Source of the DNA: JAZGGS01 sp963764825
GTDB lineage: Bacteria; Bacteroidota; Ignavibacteria; Ignavibacteriales; Ignavibacteriaceae
Direction of reading: 5' to 3'
NCBI GenBank assembly: GCA_963764825.1
Contig: CAVXUA010000003.1
Coordinates: 434,001 to 498,000 of the forward strand
Length of the DNA stretch: 64,000 nucleotides
Of the stretch, positions 20,526-30,301 are shown in pieces. Positions within the stretch are counted from its first letter, which is position 1; the number at the start of each line of letters is the position of its first letter. Both the position numbers and the translations under genes were made by a program. Under the pieces are notes generated by a model. That model was not told the origin of the DNA. It was given only the letters and a program-made list of their open reading frames with translations, and made no database searches.

Positions 20526-22454
20526 CTATTTCAAAAGTATCATCTTTTTAGTATCAACAAAATCACCAGCTTTTAGCTGGTAATAATAGATTCCGCTGCT
20601 CAAATTCCGGACGGAGCCGGATTGACTGTTTGCATTAAACTCAACTTCATATTCTCCAGCAGGCATTTCCTTGTTGACTAAAGTTGTAACTTCATTTCCT
20701 AAAACATCAAATATTTTAAGCGATGTTAATTGAGATTGATTCGTTCCACTTACAATGAGGGAGGGAATAGTGAATTTTATTTTAGTTGCCGGGTTAAACG
20801 GATTCGGATAATTCTGCTCAAGTAAAAATCTATTTGGTTGCATCGTTTCATTTTCTACATCAGTAACTATATCAAAAGTAACGCCTCTCATTACAAATGG
20901 TATGTTTGGCAGATTATCGTACATTCCAACAAACCTGTTTATATCAAGCTTATTTATTCCTCTTAGATGATCAACCAGCCCCGGTTTAATCGATTGGTAA
21001 CAAACTTCAGCTCTGATTCTGTAATCAGTATTCGGCAATGCAGGAATCATATATTTAATAATATCAATACCAGTACCTTCTGTACCAGCATCTTTATTAA
21101 AATCAGGATCGTTAAGTGCATTTCCAAAAATTCCAGTAGAATCATAACTAACATGAGTTGATGTAAATCCAATTGGTGGTATGCGGTTATCTTTTATATA
21201 ACCAGATGCTCTAAGCAAAGTGTAAGTAACCTGCTGATCAACATCTATAAAAACGCCCTCGTAAACCTGCACCTCGTTTTCGTTTATAATTAACTGGTAG
21301 TGCGGTTCGTAATCAGAATCATAATCCGCAATTTTCCCGTCTGCATCATACTCACCCGATTCAAATATAACCGGTCCGCCAATCTGTTCAACTTTTAAGT
21401 GAACCCACATTCTCCTAAAAGGTATTCCCGTAGGAAGTTTATGCCCGGTTGTATTTTCAAGAGTTACTTTTACAATTAAGGAATCATTTACAAAACTGGT
21501 TTCAGTATTCATTACCAGAGATTTTTCATTCAGATTATATTCTGCTCTTGCGGTTGTTGAATCGAAATGCTCAGGTTCTGCGGTTGCACCAACTGAATCG
21601 ATATTATCCTTTATCATTCTTAACATATAAGCATTACCCCCAACAAAGCTATGTTTCCAAAATGGAGAACGCGGAGGAAAATTACCCATTGTGGTAAGTA
21701 GAACAGGATCGTAAATTTTTGGCATATGGCAATCCTGGCATTGTTCATCCTGTGCTGGATAAATGCTGTTCTTCCATTCAAGATAAGGAGTTTGCTCTGG
21801 GAAGATTCCGGCAATATTACCCTGGTTATCAAGATAAGGTGTAAACAATGTGTGGCAAGTTGCACATAATTCTGAATCATTCAAGTGCGGACCGTAAGCA
21901 GAAGTGTAACCTATTACAGCAGGCATTAAGGTAGTATCAGAATTTTCATAAGGTCCGTAAAGAATACTATCAGGTTCAATTATATAATGCCCCGAGTAAG
22001 ATTCTGCTGAGCCAAAATTATCAGGTTTTATTTGATGGCAAGCCGTACAACTCACACCATCGTTTGCTAGCGGATCTTGCTTTAACTGTGCCATTGAATA
22101 AGTCGTATCACCAAGGAAAAAAGCTTCGGTGTAACCCATCGGCGAATGACATCGCAAACATGTTGTTTCAATTGTTTCCTGAAGTTGTGGGAAAAGATGA
22201 ACTTCTTCAGCAACCATGGCACGCCATACCGGATCCTTACTAGCATTACCCATCATAGTAGATCGCCAGTACGTAATTGGTGATACATCAATACTATCAA
22301 CAGTCATCGCAATTCCATTGCTGGAGTGGCAAAGGATGCAGTTTCCCGATCCACTGAAAAGAGTTGAGGTTTGGGTAGGCAAGGGGTGTTGCGCTAAAGC
22401 ACCTAATTGAATTATAAAAATTATAAATGATGTATTCAGTATAAAGTTTTTCAT
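20526..22454 (-). CDS. Five-heme cytochrome c-type protein with T9SS sorting domain
   Basis: 642 residues, intact. Signal peptide at ~1-22. Five CxxCH heme sites: CILCH, CLRCH, CTACH, CATCH and CQDCH, all in the first ~250 residues, with further lone His that could be axial ligands. A beta-rich middle follows (~260-540). The last ~95 residues are a type IX sorting domain (QNYPNPFNPATKIKFTIPS, then KIFDVLGNEVTTLV, ending TKKMILLK). It should be loaded with heme in the periplasm and then carried to the surface, which fits a role in electron exchange outside the cell. The electron partner is unknown. Confidence 0.85.
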   Translation of the reverse strand: MKNFILNTSFIIFIIQLGALAQHPLPTQTSTLFSGSGNCILCHSSNGIAMTVDSIDVSPITYWRSTMMGNASKDPVWRAMVAEEVHLFPQLQETIETTCLRCHSPMGYTEAFFLGDTTYSMAQLKQDPLANDGVSCTACHQIKPDNFGSAESYSGHYIIEPDSILYGPYENSDTTLMPAVIGYTSAYGPHLNDSELCATCHTLFTPYLDNQGNIAGIFPEQTPYLEWKNSIYPAQDEQCQDCHMPKIYDPVLLTTMGNFPPRSPFWKHSFVGGNAYMLRMIKDNIDSVGATAEPEHFDSTTARAEYNLNEKSLVMNTETSFVNDSLIVKVTLENTTGHKLPTGIPFRRMWVHLKVEQIGGPVIFESGEYDADGKIADYDSDYEPHYQLIINENEVQVYEGVFIDVDQQVTYTLLRASGYIKDNRIPPIGFTSTHVSYDSTGIFGNALNDPDFNKDAGTEGTGIDIIKYMIPALPNTDYRIRAEVCYQSIKPGLVDHLRGINKLDINRFVGMYDNLPNIPFVMRGVTFDIVTDVENETMQPNRFLLEQNYPNPFNPATKIKFTIPSLIVSGTNQSQLTSLKIFDVLGNEVTTLVNKEMPAGEYEVEFNANSQSGSVRNLSSGIYYYQLKAGDFVDTKKMILLK

Positions 22455-22807
22455 TCCTTTTCCTTTTTACTGGTTTTTGATTGATATTGTTTTTATAGCT
22501 GCACCATCAAAAACATATTTATTTGAAACTAGGTCTAAAGTTAATATTCTGTTCTATAAGATTGAAGAAAATTTTGCGCGCAATTAATTGAAAGATAAAG
22601 AAGATAACTTGCATGGAATCCAAATCCCATGCATTTAAAATGATAATCCATGCATTTGAAGTAATTTGCAGCACTCCTTAATCCATTATTTTACAATAGC
22701 TTAATTCGTTTCTCTCCTGTGGCATAAATTTTTCCATATACAAAAAAGTTAGTTGAGAGGAATTTGGATTAAATAATAATTATTCATTATAAATAAGGAG
22801 TTCTAAA
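22455..22807. other. Divergent control region (353 bases, no gene)
   Basis: An AT-rich gap between the minus-strand cytochrome gene and the plus-strand lipoprotein gene. It holds a cluster of CATG-centred repeats (22611-22658) and, at the right end, AAGGAG for the gene starting at 22808. No RNA gene seen. Confidence 0.6.
22611..22658. promoter_or_regulatory. Candidate operator: repeated TGCATGGA / CATGCATTT elements
   Basis: TGCATGGA at 22611-22618 is inverted with respect to CATGCATTT at 22629-22637 and 22650-22658. The two direct copies are 21 bases apart, two turns of the helix. Lying between divergent genes, this is a plausible binding site for a regulator of either side; none is identified. 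Confidence 0.35.
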
Positions 22808-23759
22808 ATGAAATTTTCAATGCTTTTCCGCAGACATTTTCTCCCGCTTCTTCTGTTAGGAGTAATTGTGGTGTTCTTCGGCTGCCAGAATGAAATGGTA
22901 ATTGAGCCGGTTGATACCGAGCCCACTACAGACCAGGGAGCACTGGAAAAAATGGTTGATGAAGATTCTGCCCTTACTTCCTTCGATTATAATTATAACG
23001 AAGAAGGTTTGATGGATTTTCTTGGTAAAGTTGATACCGAGATTTATCCTTTCCGTGTTGGACACAAAATGAGATTGGTAAACAGAAACCTCAATATTAA
23101 TTTCCAGGATACGATTGCCTACGGAACACTTACTAAAACTTTTGAAGGGATACTATTTATTGCTGCTAACTTACGATCCCAACGGTACATTACCGGATAC
23201 AATAATAGAGAAACCTTTTACAGCAGTTGTAACCAGAAATATAATCTTTAAGAAAATAAACAACACACCGTTTCCTATGCAGAATTGGATAATTGCTGCT
23301 ATCTCTTTACCTGAAGGCGGAACACAAAGTCCCAACATCGATATAATGAAGCTTACCGCTTTTTTACCTAACGGCGATACTATCCAGGTTGATTCACCCA
23401 ATGATTACTATGTAACGTGGCGTTTTGGGTGGTGGAGACAAATTCCTATTCTTCATATGGGCGAATCTGTACTGCTCAGAGTTGAATTATTCAGCGCATA
23501 TGAAGAAGATGACTTTGTTACGCTAACTTACGGTGCAAACAGGTTTCATAACCGGAGAGCTAAAAAAATATTCGAATTGGTATCATCAAATCCCAGCGGC
23601 AGCGGATGGGAAAAAGTATATGAACAGACATATACTACGCACCAGTTCCCGGGATTTTACCATGCTGTAATTAACGCTATGCCAAGACAGGTTGTATTTG
23701 ATGACGCTACACCGGTTGAATCAGAAGCTTGGGGAATACCATACCTGGTTCTTCCATAA
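22808..23759 (+). CDS. Lipoprotein, family not recognised
   Basis: The ATG lies 7 bases after AAGGAG. One shift near 23165 is bridged to give ~317 residues. Signal segment at ~5-25 with lipobox VVFFGC, an acidic linker (EPVDTEPTTDQGALEKM), then a beta-rich domain: GTLTKTFEGILFIAA, ITRNIIFKKI-type strands, YYVTWRFGWWRQIPILHMG, and an ending rich in Pro and Trp. No catalytic motif is evident. It is anchored to a membrane facing periplasm or surface. First of four same-strand envelope genes (to 27486), so probably part of one system with them. Confidence 0.7.
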
Positions 23760-23971
23760 TTAAAAGGGATTTTCCCTTCAACTCCTCTCCACATTCCCCT
23801 TCCCATAATTTTGGGGAGGGGGAAATTATATTGGAGGGAATAATTTTTTAAGATTGATAATGAAAAAGTTCAACTATAAATTAAACATTATGAAACGAGC
23901 ATATATTTTCAGATTAAAAAAAACGATTATAATGCGAGTTCCATCTGACAAAAATTTATAATTATAAACAG

Positions 23972-24877
23972 ATGAAAAATTTACTTACAATAACGGCGCT
24001 GTTTTTATCACTTCTTTTAATTTCAGGATGTGATAAACCAGCACCAACAGAATTGTTTGACGATTCGTCAGAAGATGAATATGAAATTCTTAATAAAAAC
24101 CTGGATGACCAGTATTATAACAGCGGGGTAGATACTTCAGGATTGGAACAGGACTTAAGAGGACTCACGAATATTATTTCGCTTAGCGGAATTAAGATTA
24201 CGAATGATATCGGAACTTTCAACTTATCGCTTGCCCAGGCAATATTTTTTGATAGAAGTAAACCGATATATTATTCTGATGGTACTACACTTCTTGCTTA
24301 TGAAACTGTTACACCCGGTTTAATGCGTTTTGATAATCATCTTGCAAGGATAAGATCTTTTAAAATACGATATCGTGATCTGGGTGTTCCCAGGGATACT
24401 GTTATTGGAAACAGGTATGTATTATGGAGTGGTTTTGGGGGAACAATCGATCCTTTCATTTTCCAATACAATTCATCTGTTAATGTAATATTCGATCCGA
24501 TCATTCTTCCTGCAATCAGTTTCGATATCCCAACTCCCCCGGAAATAAATGGAAATGTTTTTTTACGTGGCAGCAGAGGAAACAGAGATCTCGAAGCAGT
24601 GCTTGAATGGAACGGATTAGGACACCGGAAAATCACTTTAATTGTAGGTGTTAAGAGAAGGGATAGTACCTACACTATTCCCATCTATAAAATTAGAACC
24701 GGGGATGATGGAGAGTTAATAGTACCAAAAAGATTCTTTAGTGAATTACCACTTCATAATTTTGATAAGCTTGTTATTACATTTATTAGAAGCTATGAAG
24801 GATTGGAAGAATCTGGTGAAAATAAATTGCTGGTATCAGCACAAAGTATTCATAGTATAGTTATAGATATTCCTTGA
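23972..24877 (+). CDS. Lipoprotein, family not recognised
   Basis: 301 residues, intact. Lipobox LISGC at ~20, followed by an acidic linker (FDDSSEDEYEILNKNLDD), then an all-beta-looking domain with LAQAIFFDRSKPIYYSDG, DLGVPRDTVIGNRYVLWSG and LITFIRSYEGL-type strands. Like the neighbour at 22808 it has a lipobox, an acidic spacer and a globular part of ~250 residues, but I see no sequence likeness between them. Its stop is overlapped by the TTG start of the barrel-transglutaminase gene, which implies coupled translation and a shared job. Confidence 0.75.
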   Translation: MKNLLTITALFLSLLLISGCDKPAPTELFDDSSEDEYEILNKNLDDQYYNSGVDTSGLEQDLRGLTNIISLSGIKITNDIGTFNLSLAQAIFFDRSKPIYYSDGTTLLAYETVTPGLMRFDNHLARIRSFKIRYRDLGVPRDTVIGNRYVLWSGFGGTIDPFIFQYNSSVNVIFDPIILPAISFDIPTPPEINGNVFLRGSRGNRDLEAVLEWNGLGHRKITLIVGVKRRDSTYTIPIYKIRTGDDGELIVPKRFFSELPLHNFDKLVITFIRSYEGLEESGENKLLVSAQSIHSIVIDIP

Positions 24878-26850
24878 AATATTTAGCTCTAATTTTTTTA
24901 ATAGTTATGACTTCGAATATTAACATATTCCCGCAAAGCTCATTTGGGCTAGCAGGTTATTGGGGTTTACCTGGAAGTTTAACTATTCCGTTAAATAGCT
25001 ACGAAGCAACCCCATCAAATTTTTCTAATGTTAAAGATTGGGCTATCTCTTTTACTTATGGATCTGAATTTTCCAAAATTGTTAATTCAAATCTTTACTC
25101 CATATCACTTGCTAAAAAATTACACAAGCATGCTTTCACAGGAAGATTCACTCCCGGTTATCAGAAAGAATTTTTATTTAATACGGGCGAATCAATTGTT
25201 CTTGAAGATTCAACAACCCAATCACTTGAAGCTAAGTTTACATTCAAAGAAATATTTGGATTTGGTTATTCTTATAAATTTACAAACCAGTTAAGCGCCG
25301 GGCTTACATTCAGGTTTTTTACTCAGGATTTTAATCAGGAAATAGCCACTCCTATTTTCATTGATTCTCTCTTCTACCTGGATCGTGAAAATCTTAATGA
25401 AAAAGTAGAAACCTGGAGAGGCGATATTGGAATTGATTATAAATTAAGTAACAATTTCAGTATCAGCGCAGCATCTATAAATCTTTTTAATTTTGGTGAT
25501 GAATTTGTAAACGAGGATTTCAGAGAGTTCAAATTAAAACATAGTACGGAGGTGATGTTGAGAACAAGTTATACTCCCATTAAACCATTTAACCTTCACT
25601 TTGTTTATGAAACTTCGCAATCTTTCCAGGCAAGCATTACAGGTTTTGCTGGAGATTTTTCATACGGAGCCACTATCTTTCACGATAGATACCAAACCCC
25701 TGTTATTGCGGGGATTATTCCCTCGTTTGGATATAAGACAGATCTTTTTGAAGTAATTCTTTCGGGAATAAAATATTTTTCCAATAGGAAAACATCACAA
25801 AGCTTTTCCACTTTCAGGGATGAAGGAATTTATAACATTCTTAATAACCGTTACAGCTTTGATAAGTTAATATTATCGGTGGCCTTTACTATTAGCAGCG
25901 TTGCTGAAAAAAGAGTGGAATTGATTGACGTAGAAATTGTGGAAGAAATTTACCCCACTTTTTACGATAGCTATCTCGATTTTCCGTTCGCTTATGGCAT
26001 ACTTGTAAACCTTACGGATGAACATGTTACAGTTAAACCGTTAGTAAAAATTGAAGGATTGAACGATGAAAAAATTCAGTCGCCTATTGTTATTATTGAT
26101 CCGTTCGACACACTAAGGATTCCTTTCTATACAATAATTCCGGAAGGTTATTCTTCAGAAAAACCAGTACTTTCTTATGCGGATTTTTATGTTACCACAG
26201 TTAACGAAGAACCGGATGACCGGTTTCAGAAAGCTACTTTGGTAAACAGTGTTAATGCATGGGATGGAAAGGTTAGCAACTTAAGATATTTTATAATGCG
26301 GGATATCGCATTTTCAATGGATTATTCAAAATCTGTTTTAAGTGATAATAAAGAACTGCTCGATACACTACCGTCAGCACTTTCCACATTTCATAAAGCA
26401 AAACTTCTTTTTAATGATCTTATAAAAAGGATGGTTTATACTTCTGATCCCAGGGCTACTGCAGAATATGTACAGTTCCCGCAGCAAACCGTTCAGCTTA
26501 AAGGTGGAGATTGCGACGACCTTAGTGTCTGTTACAGCTCTTTGCTGGAAAGTGTTGGTATTCAAACAGCTCTAGTTGATTATAAAGCCGATGGCAATAT
26601 CAGGCACGTAAATATTCTTTTTAATACAAAACTTACTCCTAACCAGGCAAAACTGGTTACCAACAACGATACAAAGTATTTTGTTCGGGAAAACAGTAAT
26701 AGGAAGAGCGAGGTGTGGCTGCCGGTTGAAACTACTTCCCTAACAGATTTTAACACTGCCTGGAATGTTGGTGTTGAGAAGTTTAATAAAGAAGCGTTTT
26801 CTGATTTAGGTATTGCTACAGGCAACGTAGAAATAATAGATGTTTATTAA
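24874..26850 (+). CDS. Outer-membrane barrel protein with transglutaminase-like domain
   Basis: 658 residues, intact, starting at TTG 24874 (overlaps the previous stop). Signal peptide at ~1-21 (LIFLIVMTSNINIFPQ). Residues ~22-340 alternate polar and hydrophobic strands with tight turns and start FGLAGYWGLPGSLTIPLN, like YjbH-type outer-membrane barrels. Residues ~345-460 look Ig-like. Residues ~480-658 form a transglutaminase/papain-like domain with LKGGDCDDLSVCYSSLL (Cys547), GNIRHVNILF (His578) and WLPVETTSLTDF. It may cleave or crosslink peptides or proteins on the periplasmic side. I know no named family with this exact order. Confidence 0.7.
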   Translation: MKYLALIFLIVMTSNINIFPQSSFGLAGYWGLPGSLTIPLNSYEATPSNFSNVKDWAISFTYGSEFSKIVNSNLYSISLAKKLHKHAFTGRFTPGYQKEFLFNTGESIVLEDSTTQSLEAKFTFKEIFGFGYSYKFTNQLSAGLTFRFFTQDFNQEIATPIFIDSLFYLDRENLNEKVETWRGDIGIDYKLSNNFSISAASINLFNFGDEFVNEDFREFKLKHSTEVMLRTSYTPIKPFNLHFVYETSQSFQASITGFAGDFSYGATIFHDRYQTPVIAGIIPSFGYKTDLFEVILSGIKYFSNRKTSQSFSTFRDEGIYNILNNRYSFDKLILSVAFTISSVAEKRVELIDVEIVEEIYPTFYDSYLDFPFAYGILVNLTDEHVTVKPLVKIEGLNDEKIQSPIVIIDPFDTLRIPFYTIIPEGYSSEKPVLSYADFYVTTVNEEPDDRFQKATLVNSVNAWDGKVSNLRYFIMRDIAFSMDYSKSVLSDNKELLDTLPSALSTFHKAKLLFNDLIKRMVYTSDPRATAEYVQFPQQTVQLKGGDCDDLSVCYSSLLESVGIQTALVDYKADGNIRHVNILFNTKLTPNQAKLVTNNDTKYFVRENSNRKSEVWLPVETTSLTDFNTAWNVGVEKFNKEAFSDLGIATGNVEIIDVY

Positions 26851-26865
26851 CATGAAGGTAAAAAA

Positions 26866-27486
26866 ATGAAGAAGATAATTTTATTTTTATTATTAAGCAG
26901 TGGTTTAACGTTTGCACAGGAATTCACAGTTGCAAAAATAACTGGCAATACTAAATATCAAGCCGGTGGAAATGAAAACTGGGTTGATCTTAAAGAAAAC
27001 GAAACGATTGAACAGGATGCAGTAATATCAACTGGAGATAATTCCTCCATTACATTAAAAAGTAATAATCTACACTTCACACTAAATGAATCTTCCGCAA
27101 TATCTGTAAGCAGCATTAAAGAGATGAGCACGGATGAGCTGCTTCTTGCACTTGCAATGGAAGATATGATAAATGCACCTAAAAATAACGGGAACGGGAA
27201 ATCTGGTAACACTGCTGTTTACGGTACCGATGAAGGCAATAGTGATGAACTTGAATTATTATCGAGTGACTTTGGGATTAAAAGATTGAACGGCGCAATG
27301 CAGCTTGCTGAGACTGATATGAAAGAATCAGCAGTTGTGTTTGCACAAGAAACATTCAGAAAATATCCTGATACTAAATTATTATCTTCTTACAGAATCT
27401 TTTTTGCAGATATTCTCTTTGAAAAAGGTTTATACAACGAAGCTTTTGAAGAATTTAATGAGAATAGCAGAGTTGAAATTAAGTGA
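26866..27486 (+). CDS. Secreted FecR-like protein with short helical repeat tail
   Basis: 206 residues. Signal peptide at ~1-18 (LLLSSGLTFAQ). Residues ~20-85 resemble a FecR domain: ITGNTKYQAG, IEQDAVISTGDNSSITLK and FTLNESSAISV. A Gly/Asn-rich linker and ~60 helical residues with a TPR-like pair follow (ALELAETD-like, SSYRIFFADILFEKGLYNEAFEEF). The stop falls in a context where a one-base slip would extend the protein by about 10 residues (LKLSDEEKVKG). Sits 15 bases after the barrel-transglutaminase gene, so likely the last member of the unit. Confidence 0.7.
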   Translation: MKKIILFLLLSSGLTFAQEFTVAKITGNTKYQAGGNENWVDLKENETIEQDAVISTGDNSSITLKSNNLHFTLNESSAISVSSIKEMSTDELLLALAMEDMINAPKNNGNGKSGNTAVYGTDEGNSDELELLSSDFGIKRLNGAMQLAETDMKESAVVFAQETFRKYPDTKLLSSYRIFFADILFEKGLYNEAFEEFNENSRVEIK

Positions 27487-27794
27487 TGAGGAAAAAGTGA
27501 AAGGTTGATGAATAAAACAGAAACTATTAAAAAGATATTATTGAATAACTAAGCTTCTGCCCGTGTAAAAGAAGAAAAGGGTAACGGCTAATGTTAAGCT
27601 AGTTGCTATTTTATAAATCGATAACTAACAAAAACTCCGGTCATTGTCCCATCTCATTCTGATATTAATTACTCTGCTGAATAATTATTAGTAAAATTTT
27701 ACCACATTAAATTTGATATTGTTTTAACTTTTCAGCAAGTTAGAATCACTTTAATTCACAACTAAATTCCAACAATAAAATATGGAGCAGGTCA
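27487..27794. other. Intergenic stretch of 308 bases
   Basis: AT-rich, no ORF with coding character, no tRNA, no convincing hairpin. It probably carries the promoter of the protease gene, but I cannot point to a specific box. Confidence 0.5.
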
Positions 27795-30019
27795 ATGAGA
27801 AAAAAGATCTACTGTTCTTCTTCTCGCATCACTTTTTGTGTTACTTAACCTAAATTTGTTTGCACAGGAAGTATCTTCAAAAATTCACCCTTTTCTGCAG
27901 GTAGTTCTACTTGAAACTCCCGCTAATGAAACGGTGGATGTTTACGCAACTCTTAATGAGCAATATCCTCTTGATGAACTGAGACAGGAAACCGCTCATC
28001 TTTCAAGAAAGGATAAACAAAAAGAGGTAGTAAGAGTTTTAAAAGAGTTTGCTGCCGAACAACAACAGGCAGTGCTGGCTTTTCTGCAAAATGCAAAGCA
28101 GCAAAACCTTGTTAGCCACATAGACATTTTATGGGCTGGCAAATACTGTTATCTTTTCAGCAGTTCCACAGGTAATATATAATCTTGCCGAGGACTTTGA
28201 CGAAATTGCTGAGATAAGATATGATGCAACCATAGACCAAAGTGAATTAGAAGATCCAACCGAACCCTCACATACCAGTGCCTTCGGGAGATGGTACGAT
28301 GCTGGCTCCCCAACAGGGGCTTATTTTAATTAATGCGCCTGCTGTTTGGGCTGAAGGCGATAGCGGACAGGGCGTACTTGTTTCTAATAACGATTCCGGC
28401 TGCGATTGGGATCATCCCGATTTATTTAACAATATCTGGAACAACTTAGGTGAAGATTTCGATGGCGATGGTCATACTATTGAAGGGAGCGGAGGCGCAG
28501 GGGTTTTCGATCCCGGTGATATAAATGGTATTGATGATGATGGCAATGGTTACATTGATGATTTTATTGGATGGGATTTTGCAGGTAATGATAATAATGT
28601 TGGACCGAATGGTACACACGGTACAAGTACTGCTGGTATAATTTGCGGTGATGGAACCAATGGGTACGCAAACCGGTGTTGCCCCAAGAGCAAAGCTTAT
28701 GAATTGTAAAATTAGTGGTGAAGCTGACTTCATGGCTTGCTATACAATATGCGGTTGATAATGGAGTTGATATAACAACAAGCTCACATAGTTATAAATG
28801 GTATTTCAATCCGCAGCCAAATTATCCAATGCACAGGCAGATGACTGATGTTGAACTGGCTGCTGGCGTATTACATACAAACTCTACAAGTAACGATGGC
28901 AATAGCGTAGGAATTCCTTTTAATATCTCCGCTCCGGGTAATTGTCCCGGTCCCTGGATGCACCCAGATCAAACATTGGTTGGTGGTGTTAGCTCTGTAA
29001 TTGGCGTTGGAAACGTTGATGCCTTCTACCGATATTATTGCAAGCAGTTCACCCTGGGGTCCCTGGGCATGGGAAGACTAGCAGGTAAATCATCCAGGTT
29101 ATCCATATCCGGTACCACTTGCATATCAGGATTACCCATTATGAAACAATACCCGGATCAATGGGATTATTAAAACCTGACGTTTCTGCTCCTGGTAGTA
29201 GCACAACTTCTTTATCAGATGGCGGTGGTTATTCTTCCTTTGGTGGTACATCAAGTGCAACTCCTCATACTGCTGGAACAGCTGCATTGATATGGTCAAT
29301 TAATCCGTTTTTAACTCCCGAACAAGTTAGTATGATAATTCAAACAACTGCTGTAGAAAAAGGAGCTCGCTGGAAAAGATAACAGGTATGGCGCCGGAAG
29401 AATAGATGCTTATGAAGCATATCTATTAGCATTAGCAATGATTCCTGTTGAGTTATCTTCGTTTACTGCAAATAGTAATAGTAATGAGTGTAACCTTAAT
29501 TGGACAACTGAAACTGAAACAAATAATTCAGGGATTCAGTATTGAAAGAAAACTGTTTTAAGTGGTAGCTGGGCAGAAGTTGGTTATGTGCCCGGTTTTG
29601 GTACAACAACTGAAAGAAAAAGTTATAACTATGATGATGAAGATCTTAAGAATTGGAAAATATAGTTACAGGTTAAAACAGATTGACCACGATGGAACAT
29701 CTGAATACAGCAATGCGATTGAGGTTGATGTAATAGCTCCGGGAGGATTCAGTCTTGAGCCAAAATTATCCCAACCCATTTAACCTGACAACTACTATTG
29801 AGTTATTCAATTCCGGAAGTAAGCAACGTTACAATTACTATTTACTCTGTTGTTGGCGAACTTGCTGCAACCATTGTTTCCGGTTCTTTCGAAGCAGGTT
29901 ATCACAGGATTAACTTTGATGCCAGCAAACTTTCATCTGGAACATATATTTACCGGATAAAAGCTGTTGGTGAGAGCAGAAGTTTTATAGATAATAAGAA
30001 GATGATATTGCTGAAGTAA
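27795..30019 (+). CDS. Subtilisin-like (S8) protease with T9SS sorting domain
   Basis: Reconstructed over about nine one-base shifts from ATG 27795 to the stop at 30019, ~740 residues. Signal peptide (LLLASLFVLLNLNLFAQ), a propeptide (~30-150), then the S8 domain: Asp in NNDSGCDWDHPDL (codon 28392), an insert with Asp-rich calcium-type loops (DINGIDDDGNGYIDD), His in GTHGTSTAG (28617), and Ser in GGTSSATPHTAG (29251), all three catalytic residues present. The C-terminus is a type IX sorting domain (IEYSIPE, SRSFIDNKKMILLK) after a fibronectin-like stretch. An exported endopeptidase, useful for feeding on proteins. The number of shifts makes decay possible, but conserved blocks are intact. Confidence 0.8.
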
Positions 30020-30062
30020 AAAGCAGATCAATTATTGTTTCCACCCAACGGTAGGAAATTTT

Positions 30063-30097
30063 AAATGCCATCCTTGTTTTACGGGATGGCATTTTTT
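30063..30097 (+). terminator. Rho-independent terminator of the S8 protease gene
   Basis: Stem ATGCCATCC (30065-30073) with GGATGGCAT (30084-30092), extended by A-T pairs, ten-base loop, then six T. Same stem as at 20483. Confidence 0.9.
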
Positions 30098-30301
30098 ATT
30101 ATTCTAATTGCAAACATTTAAATCAAATAGAAAAGCGATTTACTCATTCATCCAGGGTCAATTAATTCATTCATTCAGACTATTCTTAAATCCTCTCAAC
30201 CCTATATCTACAATAAAGTGCTTATTTCAAATTTTGAGTAGCTCATTTAAGTTGTATATTATTAATTATAGATTTCATTCAAAATCTGAAACTGTAAAGT
30301 T

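Noticed and set aside
22455..22807. tRNA or small RNA gene in the divergent gap
   Set aside because: No T-loop GTTC-type box or cloverleaf pairing seen; only the CATG repeats.
23795..23825. GC-rich hairpin (TTCCCCTTCCC with GGGGAGGGGGAA) after the lipoprotein gene
   Set aside because: A good stem but no T run on either strand, so not called a terminator. It may still be an RNA-stabilising element.
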